Positions 31,542 through 42,924 are shown, numbered from the stretch's first letter. The stretch: DNA of 64,000 bases from Closterium sp. NIES-65 (GCA_948144175.1 CANXME010000106.1:868001-932000); one strand, 5' to 3'. Notes: generated by a model from the letters alone, not told the origin. Numbers and translations are program-made.

Positions 31542-34500
31542 ATGGCTACCCCTAGTGTCCTCGCTTTTGACGCTGAGGGTCGGGCCAATGACTTCGAGGT
31601 CTGGGTAGATGACCTGCAGCTGTTCTTACAGTGCGATAGGGCAGACGGCCTTTCTCTTTTTGACCTCACCTCTGGCGCTTCCCCTGCCCCTGCTACTGAT
31701 GCTGACGCCACTGTTTGTTCCCAGTGGGCCACGCGCGACGCTGCTGCACGTCTTGCTGTGCGTCGCCACCTCCCTACCTCCGAGCGTGCACACTTTAGTC
31801 AGTACAAGAGTGCTCAGACCTTGTACGACGCTGTAGTTGCGCGCTACTCCTCCCCTGCCACTGCTGCACTGAGCCGCCTCATGCTACCTTACCTCTTTGC
31901 TGACCTTGCTGCGTTTCCCACAGTCGCTGACCTCATTACGCACCTCCGCACTAGTGACACTCACTACCGCGCTGCGCTTCCTGCTGAATTCTGCACCAAG
32001 AATCCCCCCCCCATGTACATCACCCTCTACTTCATAGTCACCCGACTCCTTGACTCCCTTAGAGTGGTCAGGGACCACTTCCTCGCAGTGTGCCCCACCA
32101 CTCTCACCGTTGACCTCCTCGAGAAGTCCCTCCTAGCGGTAGAGAAAGCATAGTCGTTGTAGGAGCTTCTCGTGGTGACCCCCGCACCCCTGTCTTTGAG
32201 GGGTGTTCTCCCTCCCCCCTCTTGCCCTATGTCGCTTCTGCTGCTACGGCCGGCCTCGTTGGTTTCGAGTCGGTCGGCGCTGCGTCTGCCCCTTCGGGGA
32301 AGCGCCGCACAAGCAAGGGCAAGGGGGGCAAGGGCGCTGGAGGAGCTGGCGGGGGCGGTGGAGGTGGCGGTGGAGGCGGCAGAGGGAGTAGCGGTGGTGG
32401 AGGGAGTGGTGGAGGGGGTGGGGGTACCAGTGGCAGCAGTGGAGGCGGAGGCGGCGGCGGTGGCGGAGGGAGCGGAGGAGGCGGTGGTAGCGGAGGCGGC
32501 GGTGGTAGTGGAGGCGGCGGTGGTGGCGGAGGCGGCGGAGGTGGCGGAGGAGGCGGAGGTGGCGTTGGAGCTGGTCGCGGGTCTACGCAGAGGAGTGGCT
32601 CTGGTGGTGGTCCGCGACAGCAGCAACAGCGTGGTCGCGAGACCCTGTCCCCTCAGCAGCTCCGTGAGTGGTACACTGCACGCCAGCGGGGTGGGGGTTT
32701 TGGTCCGTGCACCTACGTCCTGCGCACCGGCGACCGTGCGGGTGAGCAGCGTGGGGGTGCGCACCCCACCTAGCACTCCTTTGGCCGCTTGACGGACGCG
32801 TGGCATCACCAGTTATCTGAGGCCACAGAGATCCCTTGCTAGAGCGAGCTGTCTAGGGCGGGGGCAGCCATCTATGATCTTGATTTTGATGCTATCTTGT
32901 CTGCTATGTATTCTGTGACTATTAGTGATGAGGGTGACTGTTACCGGTGCTTCCAGCCTGACTCGGGCGTTGAGACTGCTGCTCTAGGTACTGGTGCGGC
33001 TGCTGCCCTAGGTGCTTGCGACGCTGCTGCTCTAGGTGCTAGTGCGTCTGCGTCCTCAGGTACTGGTGAGTCTGCGCTCTCAGGTACTGCGTCGGCTTCG
33101 GCCTCCCTCACCTTCACCCTTGACTCTGGGGCTTCTCGCTCCTTCTTTCCGGACCGCACCACACTCACGCCGCTTAGTCGGTTGGTTGCGGTATCTCTGG
33201 CTGACCCCTCCGGGGGTCCTGTCCTGTCTCACTTTTCCACAGTCCTCCCGTGTCCGGCGGCTCCCTCTGGCACCCTGTCTGGTCTCTACCGCCCCTCGTT
33301 CTCTACGAAATTGGTGAGTGGTGCTGACCTACAGGATGGGGGAGTGCACCAGTTCACTCTTGCGTGTCAGCGAGTGACGCACTGCACAGACACCTGGCTA
33401 CATTTACACGTTAGCCGGGGTCAAGCTTGTACACACTGACCACTGCGTCTCCTCCAGTTGCTGAGTCTGGTAGGGTGTCTGCGTCAGGTCAGGTGTTTGC
33501 TGCAGCGTCCAGGTCTGGTCCTGAGTCTGCCCCCTATTCATGTCGTCTCCTCTCTCACGAGACTCTCCTCTGGCACCACCGCCTTGGTCACCCCTCTCTG
33601 CTTCGGCTCAGAGGCATGGCCTCTCGTCTTCTTGTTTCTGGTCTCCCCAGGACCCTCCCTCCCCTTCCTCGAGGCCTGGCCCTTCCTATGTCCCCTGTGT
33701 CGAGGGGCGCCAGAGGGCTGCCCCGCACTCCTCCCAGTTTCCTCCGACAGAGGCCCCGCTGCAGACGCTTCACATGGACGTGTGGGGCCCCGCCCGCGTC
33801 CGTGGACAAGGTCACGAGTGCTACTTCCTGCTTGTTGTTGACGACTACTCGCGTTACACCGCAGTCTTTCCCTTGCGGAGCAAGGGTGATGTCACTGAGG
33901 TGCTGATCGACTGGATCCGCGCAGCTCGTCTCCTGCTCAGGCAGAGCTTTGGCTCGGACTTTCCTGTTCTGCGTCTACACTCGGACAGAGGCGGAGAGTT
34001 TTCCTCTGGCCTTCTGAGAGCCTACTGTCGCGCACGAGGCATCCGTCAGACCTTCACGCTTCCGGACTCTCCGCAGCAAAATGGGATCGCTGAGCGCCGC
34101 ATTGGCATGGTCATGGACGTCGTTCGAACGTCCATGATGCATGCGAGTGCCCCCCATTTTCTGTGGCCGTTTGCGGTGAGGTACGCGGCGCATCAGATCA
34201 ACCTCCACCCCAGGGTCTCCATGCCGAAGACGTCCCCAGCCTTGCTGTGGACGGGGAAGGTTGGCGATGCATCGGCGTTCCGGGTCTGGGGATCTCGGGC
34301 GTTTGTCCGCGACTTGTCTGCGGACAAGCTGTCCCCTCGTGCTGCTCCTTCCGTCTTCCTGGGGTTCCCCCCTGAAGCGCCTGGGTGGTAGTTCTACCAC
34401 CCCACCTCTCGCCGTGTTCTGTCCTCCCAGAACGTCACGTTTGACGAGTCGGTCCCCTACTACCGCCTCTTCCCCTACCGCACTCCGTCCCTCCCCCCGC

Positions 34501-36196
34501 CCCCGCTCTTCCTTGTCCCAGGTCCCCCCCCCGGTAGACCCCCTTCCCCCTCAGGGTCCTGCCCCTTCAGGTGTGTCCGAGGTAGACGCACTGGAGCCGA
34601 TCGAGGTTACTGGTGACTCTGGTGCTGCTGAGGGTGCTGAGCCTGGGGGTGCTGAGCCTGGGGGTGCTGAGACTCGGGGTGCTGAGCCTGAGGGTACTGA
34701 GCCTGGGGGTGCTGCGACTTGGGGTGCTGAGCCTGGGGGTGCTGAGCCTGGGGGTGCTGCGACTGGGGGTGCTGAGCCTGGGGGTGCTACGCCTGGGGGT
34801 GCTGTGCCTGGGGGTGCTGAGCCTGGGGGTTCTACGCCTGGAGGTCCTCCATGGGGGTTTTTCTCGCCGGGAGCCACTCTCTCCACCGGAGCTGCACGAG
34901 TGGTTTGCCCGGCACTGGAGGCATGCTGCTGGAGCTAGAGGTTCTTCTGCTGCTGAGGGTGCTGGTCCCGCGAGTCCCGGAGGTGCTCGTACTGGGAGTA
35001 CTGGAGCTGCTGGGTCTGCGGGTTTGACTGGAGCTGGTGCTGCTGTGGGAGTTGGTGCTGAGGCTAGAGTCTACGGTCTCCCCCAGGCGCCCCGTGAGTG
35101 GCACGAAACACTGAGGACTACACTTGCGGCTCTTGGGTTTGCTCCTTCTACTGCCGACCCGTCGCTGTTTCTGCGCACCGATACCTCTCTGCCGCCTTTC
35201 TACATCCTCGTGTACGTCGACGACTTGGTCTTTGCCACAGCTGACACTGCTGGACTCGCCTACGTGAAGTCCGAGCTGCAGAAGAGACACACGTGTACAG
35301 ACCTAGGTGAACTGCGCAGCTACCTTGGCTTGCATATCACCCGGGACAGAGCTCGCCGCACCATTACCCTGACTCAGTCACACATGGTGCAGCAGGTCCT
35401 TCAGCGCTTCGGCTTCACGTACTCCTCGCCTCAGGCCACTCCTCTACCTACTCGCCACTCACTCTCAGCTCTGCTTTCGGATGAGTCCGTAGAGTCGAGT
35501 GGCCCGTATCCAGAGCTTGTTGGCTGCCTCATGTACCTCATGACCTGCACTCGACATGACCTTGCATACCCTCTTAGCATTCTCGCACGCTATGTTGCTC
35601 CTGGGAGACACCGACCAGAGCACATGGCTGCAGCGAAGAGGGTGTTGCGCTACTTGTGCAGTACGTCGAGCATGGGGCTAGTGCTTGGAGGGCGCAGTCC
35701 AGTGGTCCTCACTGAGCACGCAGAGGCTTCTTGGGCTGACGACCAGGCTACACAGCGGTCGTCACAGGGTTACACCTTCAGTCTTGGTTCTGGCTCTGAC
35801 TCGTGGCGGGCTACTCGCTCGTCTTCTGTTCTCGGCTCCAATTGTGAGGCTGAGATCTACGCCGAGGCCATGGCTGCACAGGAGCTTTGCTGGTTCACCT
35901 ACCTGCTGACCGACCTTGGAGAGCCGCCTCGTTCTCCTCCAGTTCTGTAGGTAGACAACAAGGCGATGCTGGCCTTGTGTCGAGAGCAGCGAGTGGAGCA
36001 CAGAACGAAGCACATTGCTCTCCGCTACTTCCTTGCTCGTGAGCTACAGCAGTGTGGACAGTTGCGACTTGCGTACGTGGCCTCTGAGGCCAACACTGCT
36101 GATGTTTTCACCAAGGCACTTGCGCCTTGTGATCATCAGCGCTTCTCCACTTAGCTGGGTCTTGTCACTGTCTTGCCTCACTTGCTCACCTCTTGA
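31542..36196 (+). pseudogene. gag-pol: Copia-C gag-pol with frameshifts, stops and RT deletion
   Basis: Gag starts at 31542. A frameshift near 32150 precedes the Gly-rich tract. The Cys/His motif has Arg for its second Cys and is followed by a stop near 32771. Protease (DSGA near 33121), HHRLGH, integrase (33540-34390) and the PGGAE linker are recognisable. A TAG replaces CAG at about 34388. Near 35065 the linker joins directly to VYGL of RT, so the N-terminal half of RT is gone; YVDD remains near 35214. A TAG replaces the Tyr codon before VDNK at about 35948. It cannot make active RT. Confidence 0.92.
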
Positions 36197-36301
36197 TCTT
36201 GCTTGTACTTTTACATATATGTATACCTGCTCTTGCTTGTCTAGCCTTATATATATATATGTGTACTCCTGCATGTGAACTGGCCTTGTGGCCTTGAAAT
36301 T

Positions 36302-36410
36302 GTGCTCGGAATGTGTGGTGACTTTGTGATCCACCCTGAGCTTGCTTTGCTTTCCTTTGCTCGACTGGTCTTGTGACCCCCTGTTCTCCCCCACTTTGCC
36401 TATGGGGGTG
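36302..36410 (+). promoter_or_regulatory. Copia-C conserved 3'-UTR block and PPT
   Basis: The block lies at 36302-36343 (TGTGGTGACTTTGTGATCC then ACCCTGAGCTT). The PPT CTATGGGGGTG ends at 36410. Confidence 0.75.
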
Positions 36411-36542
36411 TGTCAGAACATATATAGCTTATACTTTTGTGTAGGCTATAGTGGGGTATCCCATAGGGGGTACAACCCAATTAGGGTTAGTACTTGTACC
36501 AAGTTCATTCATAGTTCATTCATTCTCGTTCATATTTTCTCA
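36411..36542 (+). repeat. Copia-C 3' LTR
   Basis: 132 bp; three differences from the 5' LTR, all in CTTGTACCAAG against CTTTTAACCAG. Confidence 0.95.
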
Positions 36543-36547
36543 GATCT

Positions 36548-38722
36548 AGTGCTCGTGGGTGCGTGCAGCAGGTACGCCTGCAGGAAGGTCGTCGTGCATT
36601 ATATCCTTGTACTACTCCAGGACCTCTTTCACTGCTGCAGGTAGTTCTGCGTTCGGCTTCTCCTCCTCGGCCGCTGCCATAACCAGTGCTAGATATCCCG
36701 TGTTTCTCTCGTTCACCATTTGTTCAAATCGTGCAAGTGTCGTTTCAGGAACGTCTCCTGTATCCGTCCAGCTTCGTAGTGCTATCCGCTTCCCGTTGTT
36801 GTAGATGCACACCTTCATGTTGACCCAGTCGATCTCGGGGTTGAACCGCTTCAAGAAATCTCGCCCCAAGATGAAATCTAACCCTTTGATGTTTGTGATC
36901 GGCAATGTTGGCTTCCACCTTAGCGCCCCTATGTGCAGCTGCAGTGATGCTTCGCCATAGATAGGAAGTTTCGTACCGTCCACCATTGTTGCCGAGAACT
37001 TGGTCTCCTCGGAAGGTTCCCCAATTTTCTCCAACGTCCTGCGGTCACGTACTGAGTGAGATGCACCGCTGTCTGCCAGTGCCTGGAGGCGTCGTCCTTT
37101 GCATAACACCTCGAGGAATAGTGGCGCCTACTGCACTGAGTAGCCAAAGAGGATCTCATTAATAGGATCATAGGGTACATCAAAGTGAATACCGTCCCTA
37201 TTTCCTATACCTGACTCAACACTTTTTTCTTCTAACTTCACCTGGGGGATAGGAGGATTTTTCCGAGGCTTGTACAACTTCTCATGTGCCTGGAATTTTC
37301 CTCTAAGCCTTGGCAGCTGTGTAGGCTTCACCCGTGGGCAATGGGGAGCCTTAACACTGGGTTGCGGGGAGAGAATATTAACTCCACGGAACGCACGACC
37401 CTTTTCTACGCTCCGTAGTACTTTGCCCAACTTCCCAGGTACCTGAATAATTTCTTAAGGCATTTTCTTGGCCTCTAAATCTCCCCCGAATTTCTGAAAG
37501 GCTTGAAAACCACGAGAAGCAATATTCTTCGTTAGAGTATCTTTATAGGATACTTTTAATGAATTCTTACTTTCGTGGGTGTTCGGCTGGAGTTTCCCGG
37601 TCGGTGCAGAGTCTTTTTTCACGGAGCCTCCATTCGCCTCGGCGATTTCCCCTGATGCTAGCCGGTCGTGATGTTTTAGATTCGGGCCATCATTTTCTCC
37701 TTTCTTCACCCGCTCCGAAGTCGCCACGTCGTCGCCTTTTCCTGGTTTTCGGGTCTTTGCACGATCGCGAGGTCGATCCGCGGCTACTGGCGATTACCGT
37801 TTTTTTACTTCATGGGTGCTCCACTGTTACCGCCCTGCAGTGTCACGCGTGCCTTTTTCATTTTGTAGCACGACAAAAACGGATGCCCTGCTGCGCCGCA
37901 AAACTCGCATTTTGTCGGCTGCTGCTTCACGTCGTATTTGTCGATGTCCATCGGTTCGGCGACCGTGGGGGGTGCCGATCGCTCCGTGTCGAATATACGG
38001 TTCGTCATGAAGCGTCATGTTTCGGGTTGACCACGACTCAATGCGTCGTATCGCTTGGCATCACGCACGATGTCGCCGTAACTGTTGTAATTCGCTGCGA
38101 TGACCTGTCGACGAATCTCCAATTTTAACCCTTCTGTGTACGCATGGATTTTTTCGCCTTCGGTCAGGTCGGTGATGCGATTGAACAGGAGCTCCATCTA
38201 CTGCGTGTGCTGTGCTACACTACTATATGGCTTATGCCGATGAATCTGATGCCGCGCCATGTAGGTCGTATTAAACTGCTGCCACGTTTTCTCCCCGCGG
38301 GCCACGTCAGTGTAATAAATCCATTCGAGTGCCGGTCCACTTAACAGCGTCGCTGCGAGCCAAATTCTTGCTGCGTCATGTGTCGGGGTCGAACAGCCAA
38401 TGGCCTCGAAGTATATTTCAAGGGTTGCCACGAATCGTCGGACGTCGGATTTATTTGTGTTGGGATCGAACGCTTCAGGGAGCCTCGGTCCTGCTGCTTC
38501 GAGGTTCGGCGACAGTGGTGCCATCGGTCCGTGAAATGTCGGTGTCGCCACTGCTGCGGGTGTTGTCGTTGCTACGTTCGCTGCTGCTGCGGTGGTGATT
38601 CCTGGTTGGTGTGTCGGAAGGGCCTCGAGTCGTCGTAGCGCCGCCTGCGTCTGCTCCATGTCGGTGCGGAGGCTCGCGATGTCACTCGTGGTCGCATAGT
38701 TGTCGCCTTCCATGCCTGACAT
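36548..38722 (-). pseudogene. gag-pol: Gypsy-2 gag and protease (broken)
   Basis: Gag starts at 38722 (MSGMEGD). It has a coiled-coil-like N-terminus (LRTDMEQTQAALRRLEAL), a capsid region and a CCHC zinc knuckle (C-x2-C-x4-H-x4-C near 37870-37920). A 33-bp in-frame deletion near 38274 removes residues that Gypsy-1 keeps. A CAG-TAG run gives a stop at about 38198. Gag ends at a TAA (37805-37807) that overlaps the slippery heptamer. The protease (SGASHSV, catalytic D present as ADSG) lies near 37060-37080. Confidence 0.9.
37799..37807 (-). promoter_or_regulatory. Gypsy-2 slippery heptamer with overlapping stop
   Basis: The A AAA AAC heptamer (37799-37805) is kept, but the preceding codon TCA of Gypsy-1 and Gypsy-3 is TAA here (C to A), placing a stop at the slip site. 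Confidence 0.65.
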
Positions 38723-38880
38723 TGCGCATCTGAAAAACCGAAACGAGGGGGAGCGAAAAACACGGAACCGGTTTTACGTACCCGAAATTGATGTTTAACT
38801 GCGTCGCCTCCGCGGTTTTTTGAAGACTCAGTTTTAGCGGTCAAAAAACTTTCGCGTGTAAACGGCTCTGATTACCAAGT
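38723..38880 (-). promoter_or_regulatory. Gypsy-2 5' UTR and primer binding site
   Basis: Next to the 5' LTR the minus strand reads TGGTAATCAGAGCC, the tRNA-iMet PBS with one extra A (38865-38878). About 140 bp of leader precede gag, with no repeats, unlike the copia leaders. Confidence 0.75.
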
Positions 38881-39248
38881 GTGAGGATCTAGGATCGAGC
38901 TCAAAAAAGAGAGTTTGAATTAAATGAATCACCTGGATACAAAATGAGGCTATATATAGGCTCGACACAAGGCATAGTAACCAGGTGTTACGCGAAGGTT
39001 CTGAGGGTCGAGAAGCGTCCCGAACAGACCCTTCCCGAATTCGGTAGAAGGCTATTCGGTGTCAACCGAAAAGCCAGAATTCGGAGCACACAACCTTAGC
39101 TCGGTGCTATAACTATAATAAAGTATAGGAAAGCACCTAGCCTAGGAAATCAAGCAATTCATGCATGCATATAATTATCCTATGCTAGAAATAGCATATA
39201 AAGTAAAGGCAAGCAAGCATAGCTGGCAGAAGCCGTCGTACTCTCACT
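38880..39248 (-). repeat. Gypsy-2 5' LTR
   Basis: About 369 bp, matching 27132-27501 with scattered substitutions. The outer base is altered (plus-strand end ...CTCACT), after which GGGCT follows. Confidence 0.92.
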
Positions 39249-39253
39249 GGGCT

Positions 39254-40000
39254 TGTGCTTGAAGGACAGGGTCGAGTTGTCCTCACTGGAGACGTAGACG
39301 CTTCTTGAGTTGACGACTTGGCTATGCAGTAGTCGTCACAGGGTTACACTTTCAGCCTTGGCTTTGGCTCTGTTTCGTGGCGGTCTACCCGCTCGTCTTC
39401 TGTTCTCAGTTCCAGATTTGAGGCTGAGATCTACGCAGGGGCCATGGCTGCACAGGAGTTACGCTGGCTTACCTACCTGCTGACCGACTTGGGAGAGCCG
39501 CCTCGTTCTCCTCCAGTTCTGTACGTCGTCAACAAGGCCATGATTGCCTTTTGTCTGGAGCATAGACTGGAGCACAGGACGAAGCACATGACTCTGCGTT
39601 AATTCCTTGCTGGAGAGTTGCAGCAGCTTGGTCAGCTTCGTCTTTCTTACATGGCCTCTCGGTCCAACACTGCTGATATCTTCACCAAGGCACTTCAGCC
39701 TTGTGATCATCAGTATTTCTGTACTGTTTTAGGCCTTGTGCTTACTTGGCCTCACTTGCTCACTTCTTGACTTTGCTTGTAATGTGATCTATATACTTAT
39801 ACCTACATGCTTACACTTGCTAGGTTTTGATCACTGTACTGCTTGTTCTCCATTATATAACTCTGCATGTGAACTGGCCTTGTGACCACTTGCTTGTGCC
39901 CAGAGTTTGTGGTGACTTCGTGATCCACCCTGAGTTTGCTTTGCTTTTCTTGACTGGTCTTGTTACCCCTTGTTTCTCCCCCACTTTGCCTATGGGGGTA
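39254..40000 (+). pseudogene. pol: Copia-G RNase H end and 3' UTR, third piece
   Basis: RNase H continues after Gypsy-2 (YTFSLGFGSVSWRSTRSS, EAEIYAGAMAAQELRWLTYLL, TADIFTKAL) to a TGA at 39768-39770. Stops occur near 39307 and 39600, and the VDNK motif reads VVNK, losing a catalytic Asp. The 3'-UTR block is at 39900-39937, and a PPT-like TATGGGGGTA ends at 40000. Confidence 0.85.
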
Positions 40001-40131
40001 TCTCAAATTATAATGTTGCTTGTGTTGTGTAGGCTGTAGTGGGGTAGCCTGTATGGGGTACAACCCAATTAGGGTTAGCACTTGTACCACGATTCTGATC
40101 AATGCATTCTTTCCTGCTCGTTAGTTTCCGA
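40001..40131 (+). repeat. Copia-G 3' LTR (degenerate ends)
   Basis: It starts TCTCAAATT (expected TGTCAAA), carries GTAGGCTGTAGTGGGGTA and AATTAGGGTTAG, and ends near TTTCCGA at about 40131. The exact end is uncertain because the 5' LTR is lost. Confidence 0.65.
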
Positions 40132-40679
40132 TAGTTGAGAGTGGTGCAGGTGATATGTTGAAGCGTTCCCCCAGCTGCTCTGTGTACTTGGAGGCTGACA
40201 GATGAATTGCTTCTGGTGCGTAGGTGATGTTCAATCCCATAAACTGTGTGACGTTGTGGTTGATGGTGATGTCAACGCGCTGTGCCAGATTCTCCTTGAA
40301 CTGATTAAGAAGTTTGTTGCAGGTGCCGGTGTAGAGCAGGTCGTCAACGTAGACAGTCTGTAGGATGTAGTCGGCGTTGAAGTGGAGGCGGTACATTCAC
40401 GGGTCGTGCGGCAGCAGTCTGAAGCCGATTTCCAACAGGATTTTGTGTAGATGCTGTTGCGAGAGACATGGCACCTGCTTTATTCCGTAGAGGGATTTCT
40501 TCAGCTGACAGACCCTGGGGTCTCCTTTTTCGTAGGTGTGCGGCTGCTCCACAAAGATGGTTGCGTCCACCAACGCGTATAAGAACGCGTTCTTGACGTC
40601 GATCCGCCGCAGTGGCAAGTGCTTAGCAGCGGCAATGGCGAGCAAAATCCTGACGGAGGTTAGGGCCTGGCGAGGGTTC
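40132..40679 (-). pseudogene. pol: Fragment F': RT of the second copia lineage
   Basis: Minus strand, right to left: TSVRILLAIAAAKHLPL, RRIDVKNAFLYA, QLKKSLYGIKQ, then in the next frame the YVDDLLYTG active site (about 40345-40355) and the FKENLAQRVDITIN and FMGLNITYAPE regions. A stop lies near 40397-40399. It overlaps fragment F by the LLAIAA region, so F and F' are separate copies. Copia-G's LTR cuts it on the left and Copia-H on the right (GGTTC at 40675-40679 is the likely target site). Confidence 0.82.
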
Positions 40680-40758
40680 TGAGAAATTATGAACGAGGAT
40701 GAATGAACTATGAATGAACTTGGTACAAGTACTAACCCTAATTGGGTTGTACCCCCTA
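40680..40758 (-). repeat. Partial copia LTR, probably the 3' LTR of Copia-H
   Basis: 79 bp whose reverse complement matches the last part of the Copia-C LTR (GGGGTACAACCCAATTAGG onward to the end). The first half of the LTR is missing; at 40759 the sequence switches to Gypsy-4 integrase. Orientation fits Copia-H, whose RNase H resumes at 42925. Confidence 0.75.
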
Positions 40759-40759
40759 A

Positions 40760-42226
40760 TCGGGACTTCAACGTGAGCATGAGCTCTGGTGGCACAAAAA
40801 TGAAATTGTAGTGCCACACGTAGGCAACCTACGGAATGATATCTTGGAGGAAGTGCACGCTACCAAATACGGAGGACACTTGGGGATAAAGAAAACCCGG
40901 TGGGCACTCAGTGACGTATATTGGTGGCCGGGATTGGGCGTGGAAGTCCAGCAGTTTGTAACACGCTGTGACACGTGTGCACGGAACAAGCCTAGCACAC
41001 AACGACCCGGTGGTTTGCTTCAACCACTTGAGATTCCCGACGAGCCATGGGAGAGTGTGTCGATGGATTTCATCACCGATCTCCCCAAGACCCGTGACGG
41101 TCATACGGTGATCTTAGTTTTTGTAGATCGTTTGACTAAGATGGTGCACTTCATGCCCACTACAACTGACGTGTCAGCGGAGGATACGGCCAAGTTGTTT
41201 GTGGCGCACGTTTTCCGTTTGCATGGGTTACCACGTGTGTTAGTGTCCGATAGGGACCCACGCTTCACTAGCCGATTCTGGCAGGAAGTTCTACGGACAC
41301 TTGGGACGAAGCTCAAAATGTCTTCGGCATTCCATCCTCAGACTGATGGACAGACTGAACGAACAAATCGCACACTAGAGCAGATGCTTCGTTCTTTTAT
41401 TGGCCCAACACAGGATGATTGGGACGAGTTGTTGCCCGTCGTCGAGTTTGCGGCGAACAACTCCGTGCATGAAAGCACTCATCAGAAACCATTCATCCTC
41501 AATTGTGGTCGGCATCCCACAACACCAGCTATGCAAGGGATCAACAAGCTGAGGATTCCCGCTGCTAAGGATTTTGTCGGTAAGCAGCATGAAGCACTAA
41601 AGTCTGCTCGCCATTGGCTGCAGCTTGCCCAACAACGACAAAAATCATATGCCGACATGAAACGCCGGGAAGTCTCTTTCAATATTGGAGACAATGTATT
41701 GTTGAGTACGAAGAACATTCGACTCAAAATCCCTGGAGCACAAAAGTTGTTCCCTCGATGGATTGGGCCGTTCGAGGTGATCAAGCGGGTTGGTGAGGTG
41801 GCTTATAAGTTGAAGCTACCTCCAGCATTGCAGATACACAATGTCTTCCATGTGTCTCTGCTTAGTAAGTATATTGCTGAAGGCAAATACCTACCACCAC
41901 CAACCATCGTCCTAGGGGAGGAACTATATTATGAAGTCGACAAGGTGTTGACACACCGGGATCGACAACGCGGCCGTAAAACAATTCGTGAGTTCCTCAT
42001 TCAGTGGAAAGGCTATGGGCCTGAACACAACTCCTGGGAGCCAGAAGAACATCTGACTGAAACAGAAGTTCAGTCCTACATGGAAGACCTGGCTCGACGA
42101 GCAGTCCCACACCCAGCGGATGGTGTTGACCCTGGTCGTAATGTGGTGCGACGTGCTCGAAGTACTCGTCCCCGGAAGCACTCTACGGCAACGAGGACGT
42201 TGCCAACTGGAGGGGGAGGAGTGTAA
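40760..42226 (+). CDS. pol: Gypsy-4 integrase and chromodomain (5' truncated, open)
   Basis: The frame is open from the junction at 40760 (GLQREHELWWHKNEIVVP, a typical lead-in to integrase) to TAA at 42224-42226, so 40811 is not a true start. Domains: H2C2 zinc finger (HATKYGGHLG, CDTCARNKP), core D in SMDFITDLP, D in VSDRDPRFTS and E in TDGQTERTNR, then a GPY/F-like WIGPFEVIKRVG and a C-terminal chromodomain (YYEVDKVLTHR, FLIQWKGYGPEHNSWEPEEHL). All three catalytic acids are present. The last codons are Gly-rich because they cover the PPT. Composition is less GC-rich than the copias. Confidence 0.9.
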   Translation, partial: SGLQREHELWWHKNEIVVPHVGNLRNDILEEVHATKYGGHLGIKKTRWALSDVYWWPGLGVEVQQFVTRCDTCARNKPSTQRPGGLLQPLEIPDEPWESVSMDFITDLPKTRDGHTVILVFVDRLTKMVHFMPTTTDVSAEDTAKLFVAHVFRLHGLPRVLVSDRDPRFTSRFWQEVLRTLGTKLKMSSAFHPQTDGQTERTNRTLEQMLRSFIGPTQDDWDELLPVVEFAANNSVHESTHQKPFILNCGRHPTTPAMQGINKLRIPAAKDFVGKQHEALKSARHWLQLAQQRQKSYADMKRREVSFNIGDNVLLSTKNIRLKIPGAQKLFPRWIGPFEVIKRVGEVAYKLKLPPALQIHNVFHVSLLSKYIAEGKYLPPPTIVLGEELYYEVDKVLTHRDRQRGRKTIREFLIQWKGYGPEHNSWEPEEHLTETEVQSYMEDLARRAVPHPADGVDPGRNVVRRARSTRPRKHSTATRTLPTGGGGV

Positions 42227-42924
42227 CGTATTGCCTAGTCAGCAGCTCCCTGGTTTCCCCTAATCACCTAGCTATGCTAGGCGCGACCTACGCTAGCTAG
42301 AAAGTGTCGAGGGAATTGTGTGTAGGGAAGCTAGAGTGGTTGGGTTGGGTAACATTTGTCACCAACCACCACAAAAGGACAAACCAGGTTGGAAAACGTT
42401 TCAACCCTCACATTGGTTGGAATTCCAACCAACCAGAATTGAGCAGCATTGTTGTTACACCTTATCTTGCAATTGTGTGCAGGTGATCAATGTTCATTGG
42501 TTTATAATATTTCTTTGCCACCTAAGCAACCCCACCTTTGGAGCTCCTCCACCTTGTGGCCATGGAGGAGGAGAAGCTCCCCAAGGAGGTATTGGAAGGG
42601 GTCTGAGCGAGGAGCTCATTCTTGGCATTCCAACTTCCAACAACCCAATATTGGAAATGGGATTTTGCCTAAGTCTTTGCTATTCCCCTCACAACTCTAG
42701 CAAGCCTAGCTCTCACATGTGAAAGTTCTCCAACCAAGGGTTTTCTTAGCTGAGACTCTACTTCTGCTACTACGAGCTTCTACTTAAGAGCTCCACACCA
42801 TCAGCAAAGTGACTATTGATTACGAGGAGTATTTGCGTGTAATTTCAAGATCTTGGACTGCAACTTTATAAACTCTGTTATTTTAAGCCTGCAGCCCGTT
42901 GCTTATAAGGGCAAGGTTGTTACA
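42222..42924 (+). repeat. Gypsy-4 3' LTR
   Basis: 703 bp from TGTAACGTA to GTTGTTACA, with inverted ends TGTAAC/GTTACA. It directly follows the PPT TGGAGGGGGAGGAG. The pol stop TAA lies within its first bases. No partner LTR is in the window, so the limits rest on the terminal repeat, the PPT and resumption of Copia-H. No other gene in it. Confidence 0.8.

Larger units (their letters stand above)
30264..36542 (+). mobile_element. Copia-C: copia element with internal RT deletion
   Basis: 132-bp LTRs (30264-30395 and 36411-36542) differing at about three clustered positions, target duplication GATCT (30259-30263 and 36543-36547), canonical PBS at 30396, PPT ending at 36410. About 1.1 kb of linker and RT is deleted near 35065. 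It is inserted in Gypsy-2, opposite orientation. Confidence 0.95.
27132..39248 (-). mobile_element. Gypsy-2: Ty3/gypsy chromovirus, both LTRs present, decayed
   Basis: Minus-strand element with 3' LTR at 27132-27501, 5' LTR at 38880-39248 and target duplication GGGCT (27127-27131 and 39249-39253). Copia-C (30264-36542) splits it near the protease/RT boundary. Without Copia-C it is about 5.8 kb. Its LTRs have diverged at many positions and its coding region has stops, so it is old. It is inserted in Copia-G RNase H, opposite orientation. Confidence 0.93.
16458..40131 (+). mobile_element. Copia-G: old, 5'-truncated copia hosting Copia-B and Gypsy-2
   Basis: Pieces in order: integrase start (16458-16563), then Copia-B; rest of integrase to RNase H (23662-27131), then Gypsy-2; RNase H end (39254-39770), 3' UTR and 3' LTR (about 40001-40131). 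Both insertions have exact duplications, which proves the pieces were one element. Gag, protease and 5' LTR are missing left of 16458, at the junction with fragment F. Many stops mark it as one of the oldest layers. Confidence 0.85.
40759..42924 (+). mobile_element. Gypsy-4: 3' part of a second Ty3/gypsy lineage
   Basis: Contains integrase, chromodomain, PPT and a 3' LTR. Its LTR ends at 42924 and is followed by Copia-H RNase H, with GTAGG (42925-42929) as the expected target site. The 5' half is absent: a deletion joins the Copia-H LTR remnant (to 40758) to Gypsy-4 integrase. Confidence 0.85.

Noticed and set aside
15400-40679. Fragments F and F' as the two halves of one element split by Copia-G
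   Set aside because: Both contain the LLAIAA region of RT, and the order of their domains does not fit a simple interruption; separate copies are more likely.
42304-42722. Small plus frames of 60-134 codons in the Gypsy-4 LTR
   Set aside because: They lie wholly within an LTR bounded by TGTAAC and GTTACA and show no domain.
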